DNA of 29,349 nt from Saprolegnia diclina VS20. Lineage: Eukaryota > Oomycota > Saprolegniomycetes > Saprolegniales > Saprolegniaceae. The stretch spans positions 987,089-1,016,437 of the forward strand of contig NW_008246070.1 in the NCBI RefSeq assembly GCF_000281045.1, written 5' to 3'. Of this stretch, positions 18,401 to 26,774 are shown piece after piece. A program made the position numbers and the translations under genes. Under the pieces are notes generated by a model. It did no database searches and had not been told where the DNA came from. It saw nothing but the letters and a program-made list of their open reading frames with translations. The stretch's first letter is position 1; each line of letters opens with the position of its first letter.

Positions 18401-18766
18401 CTAGGGTTGGCGGCGGCGGCGCGCGGCGGTAGAGCGCTGCAGGGCGTGCTCCCAGAGGCGGTCGGCCGTCTCGTCGTGCTCATGCTCATGAATGTAGAAC
18501 GCAGACCAGCGCAGCTTGCGCGCTTGCCGGTGGTAGCGAGCATGCAGCGCCTGCAGTCCGACTTCGACGGCGTCGGCAATGTCGGCTGGTGATGCGTCCA
18601 TCTGCACGAGCAGCGTGTACCGGCGCAGGGTCTCGGCGCCGTTCTTGGTGGCAGCGAGGTAGATGGTCGCAAACACCATTGCAAATAGGATAGTTGGTCC
18701 AACTCTTCCCTCGTCACGAGCCTTTGCATGGAGAAGTCCTCGACGCCATTTGCCTTTGTACATCAT
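18401..18766 (-). CDS. Small single-pass membrane protein, unknown
   Basis: A single frame of 121 residues from the double ATG at 18766. A basic N-terminus (MMYKGKWRRGLLHAKAR) precedes one hydrophobic segment at about 23-41 (GPTILFAMVFATIYLAA). Then comes a helical domain with DADS-like repeats of Ala/Asp/Leu and a His-rich HEHEHDE stretch, and a very basic end (ARRRRQP). Codon bias matches its neighbours. It is convergent with the glycosyltransferase (142 bp between stops) and divergent from the ankyrin gene. The basic-TM layout could suit a mitochondrial or ER membrane protein. I do not recognise it. Confidence 0.55.
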   Translation of the reverse strand: MMYKGKWRRGLLHAKARDEGRVGPTILFAMVFATIYLAATKNGAETLRRYTLLVQMDASPADIADAVEVGLQALHARYHRQARKLRWSAFYIHEHEHDETADRLWEHALQRSTAARRRRQP

Positions 18767-18953
18767 TTTTCTTGTCGGAAAATAACATTAGAAATCGCGA
18801 TTGCCACTGTGGAGGAAGCGTTGTCCGTGCTGGCTTTTTTTGCCGTCTCGGTGCTCCAGGGTTGAATCACGCAATCTAACCTCTTATCGATATATTTATC
18901 CATCTAGTATCTAACTAGAATCTATCCATCCTTGCCGTTACAACCGCAGCGCT

Positions 18954-19553
18954 ATGCGACGACAGAGTGCGTTCCAGCACCGCCCGGTGGCGGCGCCCCA
19001 AGCCGAGCGCAACGAGGTCTGGGACGCAGTGTACGCGCAAGACTATGCGCGCGCCCAAGCGCTTCTCACGCAAAGCGTAAACATACCGAGCATCAACCGA
19101 CCGCACGGCGTACGAGTCGGGAATGCTGGAACGAACTGTCCTGTTTCTTAGATCTGGGGCAACACGTGCGCGCACGTCGCTGTGCTGCACAACAACCGCA
19201 AGCTCGTCGCGCTTCTTTTGCTGCACAAGGTCAATCTAAATGGGATCAATGTACAGATATTGTCGGCGTTTCCCAGAGGACACTGTGGATCGACTAGATC
19301 AACGGCACGACGCCATTGCACTTTGCCGTCGAGCAGCGCCGCACTGATATGGTCAAGTACCTCGTCGAGAACGGCGCGTCACCGAGCAAGCGAAACGTAT
19401 GAATCGCAGGTCTCGCCGACTGCTGATTGCCTGTAGTATACGTTCAAGTCGCCGTTGGAGCTCGCCAAGACGTTCTCCGACAACAAGGCTATGGTCAAGC
19501 TGCTCCAAGATGCCTACAACGTCGAGCGGGGCGCGGCCAACTTGCAGCCATAG
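18954..19553 (+). CDS. Small ankyrin repeat protein
   Basis: Four exons, all joined in phase 0: 18954-19076, 19152-19250, 19298-19396 and 19437-19553, giving 145 residues. The introns are 75, 47 and 40 bp. Exons 2 and 3 are each 99 bp, exactly one 33-residue repeat. The clearest repeat is NGTTPLHFAVEQRRTDMVKY followed by LVENGASPSKRN, preceded by NTCAHVAVLHNNRKLVALLL. The last repeat is partial (SPLELAKTFSDNKAMVKLL). Exon 1 supplies an N-cap (NEVWDAVYAQDYARAQALL). Ankyrin repeats bind other proteins. The partner is unknown. The whole protein is little more than the ankyrin stack, so it could be an adaptor or inhibitor. Confidence 0.8.
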
Positions 19554-19621
19554 GCCCAGTGACAAATACGATGTTATATATATTGACTGTAAAGGGTAGA
19601 TATGGTAGCCAACCCGATGCG

Positions 19622-19996
19622 CTAGACCCATTTGGCTGTTGATCGGCGGCTGTAGGTAGATCGTTGCCACCGCTGCTTGGCTTTGCGGGGGACGAAGCGG
19701 CCGATGTAGCTGGACAACCGCTGCCACCGCGTCCGCGAGTTCATGAAGGACACCGACTCGGACGTCACCGTCGCCGGAGAGTCCATGGCCCACGAACCAG
19801 GGCTACCGATGGCCGTCGGGAGCTCATCTGCTGGAGGCGTCTCGGCAACCCACGAGCCCGAAATGTCGTCATCGCGACTCATGGCACGACTAGTGCATCG
19901 CACAGGCGCGTCGGCGGCCGCCTTCGCGTTCATCCGCTTTGGCATCTCCGAGGCAGCGTGGCTCATGCTGGTGGTGACAAAGTCAAAGTCGTTCAT
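19622..19996 (-). CDS. Unknown small Ser/Arg-rich protein
   Basis: A single frame of 124 residues from ATG 19996. It opens MNDFDFVTTSMSHAASEMPK and has two SGSW/PGSW motifs (SGSWVAE and SPGSWAMD) about 20 residues apart. The C-terminus is strongly basic (VPRKAKQRWQRSTYSRRS). No domain is recognised and it is likely disordered. It is convergent with the ankyrin gene (68 bp) and divergent from the XRCC2-like gene (176 bp), a compact arrangement that supports it being a gene. Coding bias is moderate. Confidence 0.5.
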   Translation of the reverse strand: MNDFDFVTTSMSHAASEMPKRMNAKAAADAPVRCTSRAMSRDDDISGSWVAETPPADELPTAIGSPGSWAMDSPATVTSESVSFMNSRTRWQRLSSYIGRFVPRKAKQRWQRSTYSRRSTAKWV

Positions 19997-20172
19997 ATCG
20001 CCTTCTCCACCGCGTAAAGGCGTCTAGCTTCAGTGCGAGCACTCTGCATGCATCACGATGCATTTTGTAGAAAACAGTGTAATATACAGCAACTTGAGAC
20101 AGTGTCTGTTGTGAATACGCTGGCTTCAAACACTGTCTTGCACGCTTCGTCTTGTATCCGGACCGAGCCGCG

Positions 20173-21109
20173 ATGTGGGCGCTGGACGAGACAGCGCTGG
20201 ACCTCGTACAGCGAACGTGGTACGACGCGCCTTTCCGCTGTGGTATCGACGTCGTCGACGCCGTCTTCCCCGATGGCATCCCATCGCGCGCCGTCTTGGA
20301 GCTCTACGGCGACGCGGCGAGTCCGCGCAGCCTGATGCTCCAGCACCTCGTCGCGACCTTTCTCCTCCAACAGCCGAATGGCCGCGTCTACTACTTTGAT
20401 CACGAGTGCCATCTCGACGCGGTCGAGATGCGCTGCATTCTCGAGGGCTACGCCGCGCACGACGAAGCGGCGGTCGTCAGCGCCATGCAGCGCCTCGAGC
20501 TCTTTCACGCTCCGTCGACCGCGGTATTTTCCGCCGAGCTGCGCAAGGTGCATGACGAGCTGCTCGCCGCCAAGACACGCCCAGCCAGCGTTCTTTTGGC
20601 CGTCGACGCCATTAGCTCGTTCCACTTGATCGACAAGGCCACGGCGCTCCGCGTCGGCGAGGGCGTCGCGCCCATCAGCGCCATCTACGCGCAGCTCAAG
20701 GAGTTTGCCCGCACGCACTCTGCGTTTCTGTTTGCGACCAAAGCAAGTACGTCCTCAAAGTCGATATTGTCTTTCAGAGAGGATACAATAGACGAGGTGG
20801 GCAAAGGCTGGGGCCACTCCGAGTACATGCCAAGTGTCTGGTCGTCCCTCGTCACCAAGCGGCTCTACTTACGGTATCTGTCCTCTTGGTATACTTTCCG
20901 AGTGGAAATCTCCATCACAAAAGGACACGGACGTCGCCAGGGACGGCGTTTCCATCCCCCGATCAGTCGTCGTTCCAACTGCGCCATTTTGCAAACGGCG
21001 AAGCGTCCGACGCCCACTGACATGCGCAGCTCACATTGTCTGTAGGCGCATTCTGCCCTTTGGCCTCGAGAACCATCGGCTTGTCTTGCTTGGTCCGTCG
21101 CAAGCATGA
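20173..21109 (+). CDS. XRCC2: XRCC2-like RAD51 paralog
   Basis: Four exons: 20173-20746, 20792-20873, 20924-21004 and 21046-21109, giving 266 residues (human XRCC2 is 280). Introns are 45, 50 and 41 bp. The N-terminal half follows the XRCC2 pattern: CGIDVVDAVFPDGIPSRAVL, LELYGDAASPRSLMLQHLV at the ATP-loop position, RVYYFDHECHLD, then the Walker B-like SVLLAVDAISSFHLID (139-154). The C-terminal part has YMPSVWSSLVTKRLYL and ends ENHRLVLLGPSQA. XRCC2 with RAD51D forms part of the BCDX2 complex that helps RAD51 in homologous recombination. Residues 46-53 (GDAASPRS) lack the Gly-Lys-Thr of Walker A. Intron 1 is 45 bp without a stop, so reading through it stays in frame. The last intron has a weak donor (GTCCGA). 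Confidence 0.8.
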
Positions 21110-21140
21110 ATACAGTCCACTGTGGGGTTAGGTCAAACGG

Positions 21141-23563
21141 TTAGGCTTCTATGTCGTACTTCATCACGAGCTCCATATCAAATGCACAGTCGTCGCCAAG
21201 CATGGTGGTCATCGCCCGCACGACCGCCTTGTGCGTCGCCTCGAGCTGCGATAGCCAGCGATTGCTGTAGCTCAAGCACAGTCGCGCGAGCCGCCGGGCG
21301 TTTTGGCTCGCGGTCGACGCGCGGTCAATGTCGCGCACGTGGAGCTGCTCGAGCGCAAGGTTGTTGTACGTCACCGCCACGAGACATAGTTTTTGGGCCG
21401 ACGCGCCGCCGGCGTCTTCGAGCTGCGCACTCTCGACTAGCTGGAGGATCTCGTGGAGAGCTTGGATGGCAGCGTCGTGGCGCTCGAGCCGCGAGAGGAG
21501 TGCCGCCATGTGTAGCTTGGCCTTGGCCACATGCGACCACTCGCCGAGCTTGACGTGTGTCCCATGGGCTTTGGCGCAGTACTTGAGACCCTACCCCCAG
21601 AAAAATGGTTGAAATAGTTTCAAAATATGCAAAATAGGTAGAAATAGCAGCAGTCCAATCGACGTACCGCGTGGGCTTTGCCGCGGCTGTAGTAGTAGTG
21701 TGCGTACGAGTCGGCGATAAATGCCACGAGTTCGGCGCGCGCGGGTCCAAGGAGCAGCGTCGAATCGTCGAGAAGCGCTTCCGTCTACCATCGCCACGAC
21801 ATGACCACAGGCTGCGCATCGCCTCAAACCTTCTTGATGAGTTGCAGTGCCACCGCGTGCTTCTTGGCGTCAATGTTGCGGCTCGCAAATGCGTTGCCTA
21901 GGCGTCATGAGGCAAGCGCTCCCACATACAAAATTTGCGATGGTACATGTGATGACGAGCTGTCGCCAGAGCTTGATGTCGATGTCATCGAGCATCTTGA
22001 AGTGGGTACGTAATCGCGCCATGAGCAGCGTCTCGACGACCGCAATGTACTTTTCGTGGGCACCACTCTACCCAAGAGATGTCGTAGTACGTTGTTCAAC
22101 GTCGCGTCGCAACCTGTTCAAGTTGCCGGAGGTCGTCGCAGAGCAAGTGCCGACACAAGACTGGCTCGCCCTCGAGGTAGGTGCGGTCGGGTGTTGGCTT
22201 GTGGCCCTCGAGCTCGGGGCCGGCCAGTGCACACCACGTCGCCAGCACGACGCCCGTGCCCGCAAACCAAATCGGGCGCGGGATTTTCGGTATGCAGAGT
22301 TTGACTTTGCCGTTCTCGAGTCGGTGGCTCGGCTCCCACGAGTCTTGTACCGCTCGGACGCGCGACCGGCGGTCCTCACACACCATTTTTGTCGTCCCTT
22401 CAGAGTGCTCAATCGGTGCCTTTGGATCGCAAAGGGGCGTCGGGGAGCCAGCGGGCTTTGTCGGAGAAACCCCATGTTTCTTGGTGTTGACGCTGGTGGC
22501 GTACAGGCTCAGAATTTGACGCGCGAGCTCGTTCTCCCAGACCTTGTCGTCATTCGTGTTCGGGTCCGTGTCTGGGAACGGCTCGAGCATTGCCAGTTGA
22601 TAGCCTTTCGGGGGCGACTTGGTTGGCTCCGGCATCGATGGCGCGATTTCAGCTGTCTTGTCGGCTCCATCGAGGGGCTCACGAGGGCTTGTCGGCGCGT
22701 GTGCGGTCGATAGCGCAGAGTCGCCGGTCGCGAGAGGGCGACGCGAAGCCTCCCAAAGCGGCTTTGGTGCGATCTTACCCGGGCGGTAATTCGTACTCGA
22801 CGTTGTTTGCTGCAAAATGCGTTTGGTTTGTTGCAGCAAGATCCACGTCCTCTTGTCCATATTGTAGGGCACTTTGGTCAAGTCCGTCCACGCCGCAGCT
22901 TCGTCCACCGGCGTCGGAGACTCGTCGGATGCCGCCTTGGCTCTTTCCGGTTTTTTCGCCGTTGCCGACTTGAGCTTGGGCTTCTCGAAAAGAGGGTTGT
23001 CGCGCAATCGAGACTCTTTCTCGGCGCGCTTGGCTCGCTTCGTCGTCGAGTGCGGGCGCACTTGGCGCTCGGCGACCGTTTGTTCTGGTCCCTCGTGCCG
23101 AGCGAGCACGAGCGGTCGGTCGCCAGGGTCGGCTGGTGCGGGATCAGTGGGCGGTGGCAAGACGTGGGCGTAGTTGAGACCGCTCTCACTGAGCGAGTGC
23201 GAGAGCAGCGAGTGCAGCCGGCCCTCAAAGATCGCCTCCTTCTTGGTCTTGTGGTGTTTTTGTTTCTGGGGTGGAAGCGAAAGCAGCCCGTTTGTCGCTA
23301 GTTTCTCGACCACTTGTTGAATGACGCGCTCGCGCTCGACGGCCAGCTGCGCTTGCTGCTCTCGCTGCAAATCCTATGGGTCGCTTGAGGAGAACCGAAA
23401 TCCCGACTGGACTACACTACGTAGTGGTACCTCGACAAGCTTGGTCACGGTTGCGACGGTGAGCTCTCTCGGCACGGATGGCTGCCGCGCGAGCCTACCA
23501 CAAAGCGGATCAGTGACCTCGCGCCGCGTCGCTGTCGGACCCTGGCAGCTTGGTCGCGTCCAT
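21141..23563 (-). CDS. TPR-like helical repeat protein with disordered N-terminal half
   Basis: Seven exons on minus: 23563-23541, 23494-23431, 23373-22114, 22067-21947, 21897-21830, 21784-21668 and 21590-21141, giving 700 residues. Introns are 45-77 bp. Residues about 25-55 are a short coiled coil (LQREQQAQLAVERERVIQQV). Residues about 60-330 are Lys/Pro/Ser-rich and probably disordered. From about 440 on the chain is helical, with pairs of amphipathic helices like TPRs. Examples are KLWRQLVITCNAFASRNIDA, ARAELVAFIADSYAHYYYSR, AKLHMAALLSRLERHDAAIQ and LVAVTYNNLALEQLHVRDID. I recognise no named family; TPR-type scaffolds are common in ciliary and trafficking complexes. Exon 1 encodes only seven and two-thirds codons, and its donor (GTCCGA) is weak, so the exact N-terminus is the least certain part. 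Confidence 0.75.
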
Positions 23564-23740
23564 GGCTATAAAAAGTCCCGATGAATTAGCCTATCAACGA
23601 AATGTCTCAATCGGACGTGCTTTTCTCGATACCGTCTCTTTTTCCGTTTTAAAAGCTCCAATTTGAGGCTGTGTCGATAAATTGCCACTGTCGAAGCTTG
23701 ACTGGGGTCGGTTGGCGCTAAATTTAAACGTGCGCGAAGC
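23564..23740. promoter_or_regulatory. Shared promoter region of the TPR-like and coiled-coil genes
   Basis: A 177-bp interval between two divergent start codons. TTTTTATAGCC lies just before the TPR-gene ATG but is too close (about 10 bp) for a normal TATA box. The small space suggests the genes may be co-expressed. Confidence 0.4.
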
Positions 23741-26355
23741 ATGACGGGCGACGCGCTGCCCGAGCCCGTCGTCATTACGATCGACGACTTTGATGAGGAC
23801 GCGAGCAGCGACGGCGAGCTGCTCAACAGTCCCCGGTCTCTCGAGGTACACGCCTCCTCCATCAACTGCTGACACCGCGGAGGGTAGGCGTGCTGCGAGG
23901 TGGGCGTGACACCGGCCGAGCTCCTTCGCCGACCGCTCTCGTACTTTGAGCGGCCCCACGACGCGGCCTCGTTGACGTTGAAACGAGCCGAGCGCTATGA
24001 GCGGCACCGCGAACAGCTTTTAGGCCAAGTGCGCGACGTGCGGCGAGCGCTGTTGCAGACGAAGAAGCTGTTGCCGTCGTCACCGGGCAAAAGCATGATC
24101 GTCGCGAGCCATTCGCTGAGCCCGTCCAAGAAGACCCGGATCTATGCGTCGTTGCCGACAGAGCATGCGACCAATGGCGGCATCTTTGAGTCGACCATGC
24201 TCGAGACCGAGCGCCGCCGCTTGGAGAAGATCCAGCAGCGCCAGCTCATGGAGATGCAGCAGCTCATGCACATGGAGATGAAGCGCGCCGAGATGGACGC
24301 CGCCATGCAGCAAGCTGCCGAGACGCGCAAGAAGCGAGACGAAGCCATCGAGCGGGACAAGGCGCGGCGCGCCAAAGACGCCGACGACGCACGCCGCCGC
24401 CGCGAGGCTGAAAAGGTAACATCCCTTCGCGCAAAGAACCGTTGTTCTAGCTTCCGCGTGTTTGGCAGGCGGCGCAGGAGGCCGACGCCATCTTGCAACA
24501 GAAGCGGCTCGCTCAAAAGGACTATGAAGAGACGCAGCGCCGCAAAGCCTTTGAAATCCAAGAGGCCAAAGCGCGCAAGGCGGAAGCGGCGCATCGCGAG
24601 CGTGAGCGGCAGCGCAAGCAAGACGAGCACCACGAAATGACCCAAGAGATTCTCACCGAACTCCAGCAGCAGGTACTTCTTGCTACCATGTCGTCGATCA
24701 GTTAGCATGCACAGTGTTTAGGCCATGGCGCGGACGCAAGACATGAACGTGCGCGAGCAACGGCGGCGCGAGAAGCTCGAGAAGGCGCGTGACGACCGCG
24801 CCCGGCAGGTGCACGAAAAGGCCCAGCGCAACAAAGCGCGCATTGAGCACGTCCTCAGTGACAAGGAGCGGCTGGCCGAGGAGCAACGCCTGGCCCTCGA
24901 GCGACGACAGGCCGAGAGCGAGCGCCGTCGCCAGCAGCACGAGCATGACATGCAGCTGCGCAAGCAGGAGCAAGCCGAGCTCGAAGAAGCGCGGCGCGTA
25001 CGCTTCAAAGATGTTGCTGCGTCTCACATTGCACTAGGCAATGGAGGCTGAGATTCGCGACAACCAGCGGCTCGCCGAAGAAGAGAGGCGGCGAAAGCTC
25101 CTGGATGCCGAGACCGAAGCCGAGTACCGACTACGCAAGCGCGAAGAAGCCAAGGAGCGCGAGCGCAAGGAAAAGCAAAAGGAAGACGAGCGCCGGCAAG
25201 ACGAGCGGGCCCGCGTCGCCGCACGCATGCGGGAGGTCGAGGAGGTCCGGGCCACCACCGTGCTGCACAAGACAGTGGAGAAGGGCCGGCGAACCGAAAC
25301 CGTACGAGATGCCAATCAAGCCGTATCTCATTGCACGCTGTAGGTCCAGGAGAAGCGCCGGGCCGAGCTCCGCAACAAGCTCGAGGACGCAAAGCTCCGG
25401 GAAGAAGAGATTGCACGCGCGCTGGAGCGACAAGCCCGAAAAGACGTACGACGACGGCGACAGTATTCTCGATAGTCGACTCATGTGCCCTTAGGACTAC
25501 CACCGTAGTCTTCTCCAAGCCAAGCTCCAAGCCGACCACGAACGCGCCGAGGCGCTGCGACGACAGAAGAACACACTTCTCAAGCAGCGCCAAATCGCAC
25601 AGCAAAAAGCAAACGTGCAGCGACACGAGATCCTCGATAGCTTCCACCGCATGAAGGTTTATGGAGATAGAATAAGGCGAGGGATGTACAAGTTGTTGAT
25701 TAGGTCACCAAGAAATTCGACCTGAGTAAACTCGCGTCCAAGAACGGCATCGACCTCTCCGTGCACCAGAGCCAGAGAGTACCGACAACAACCAGTGACG
25801 ACATTGTCAAGTCGCTCGATGGCCGACCACCAAGTGCCAGCGCACCCAACCGGATACCGGTGCGGCCCAAGCGACCCGCCACTGCCAAGGCGCGCAAGCC
25901 CCCGCCGGCTACGGCCTCGTCGACCTGTCGGGAGCGGTAGCTAGTCGATTTCATCGAGGTCGTTGGTGTCAGCTCGTGGACGTAGGTATATCAGCCGCCG
26001 CATCTCGCGGTACCCGCGGCACGAAGCTGCCGCGCCGTCGTCACCGCCGCCGATCACGAGCGTGCCGCTGGAAGTCTCCAACGAAGACGCAGTCCGCGAT
26101 CAACTCGACCAGTTTCGTCGGCGGCAGAACCAAGAGCTGCTCCACGTGCTCGAGGAAGAGCAAGCGGCGGAGGAGCAGCGCGAGATCATCTTGCGCAACG
26201 CGGCCGACGCGTCCGAGCGCCGGCGACTCGAACGAATCTTTGGTGTCGAGCGCAACATGGCAAGCGAACGCATCATGCGCCTCACCGAAGAACACGAGAT
26301 CATGTTCACACAGCGCATGGCCGACCTCAACGTCCACTGCTCCTCGAGTAGCTAG
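23741..26355 (+). CDS. Long charged coiled-coil protein, nine exons
   Basis: Exons 23741-23845, 23888-24415, 24469-24672, 24722-24997, 25038-25301, 25344-25445, 25495-25656, 25704-25936 and 25986-26355 join to 747 residues. Introns are 40-53 bp; the first seven junctions are phase 0. An acidic start (ITIDDFDEDASSDGE) is followed from about residue 100 to 545 by an almost unbroken Glu/Arg/Lys/Gln helix of trichohyalin-like composition (for example EKIQQRQLMEMQQLMHMEMK). A Pro/Arg/Lys-rich stretch (RPATAKARKPPPATA, about 600-620) separates it from a final coiled coil (QLDQFRRRQNQELLHVLEEE). Such proteins occur in cilia, basal bodies and the cytoskeleton; a role in the motile zoospore flagellum is inference only. 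The gene is divergent from the TPR-like gene. Confidence 0.8.
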
Positions 26356-26363
26356 CTAGCTAG
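26349..26363. repeat. TAGC tetranucleotide repeat over a stop codon
   Basis: The sequence TAGC is repeated almost four times and contains the TAG stop (26353-26355) of the coiled-coil gene. Gain or loss of one unit would change the frame at the very end of the protein. Confidence 0.7.
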
Positions 26364-26774
26364 TTGTACATACAAACCACGCTCTTCTTCCAGCAGCCAA
26401 AACTCGTCACCACGCAGCACGATCAAGTAGTATAATCTGTCGTGGGGAAGCTAAAACAGTGCCTACTAGTGCATTGCTGTGTAGACAAAAGAGTTGAGCC
26501 ACCATAGGGCTCGGGGTGGAAGGTGCAGGACCCAAATCGTTGCAGTTTACTAGTACGGGTACCGGCGCTCTGGCGGTGCACCAAACACCACCCGATGACG
26601 ACGCTGCAAGTCTCTTACTTGACGACAAACAAGGAGCTTGAGACGGAGCTCAACCACGCGATTGGTCCCGCTGGTTCGTACGCACGTAGTTTATATTAAA
26701 AGGGATACAGCACTTACTACGCTAGACAGAGACGATGACGATAGTGTTGGTCGTGAAGTGGATGGAAATACGTC
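26356..26774. other. Convergent intergenic stretch between coiled-coil and RGS-DENN genes
   Basis: It should hold the 3' ends of both genes. It is AT-richer than the flanking exons. The only coding-like segment is a short plus-strand frame at 26595-26699, listed separately. Confidence 0.5.
26595..26699 (+). pseudogene. Possible orphan first exon or gene fragment
   Basis: A 34-codon frame starts with ATG (MTTLQVSYLTTNKELETELN) and for its first 26 codons has the codon bias of real exons. It then meets GTTCGTACG, which resembles the splice donors in this window. No in-frame continuation could be found before the oppositely oriented RGS-DENN coding sequence. It may be the remains of a gene, a duplicated first exon, or chance. 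Confidence 0.25.

Noticed and set aside
23564-23576. TATA-like TTTTTATAG just upstream of the TPR-like gene
   Set aside because: It lies about 10 bp from the start codon, too close to position transcription upstream of the ATG.
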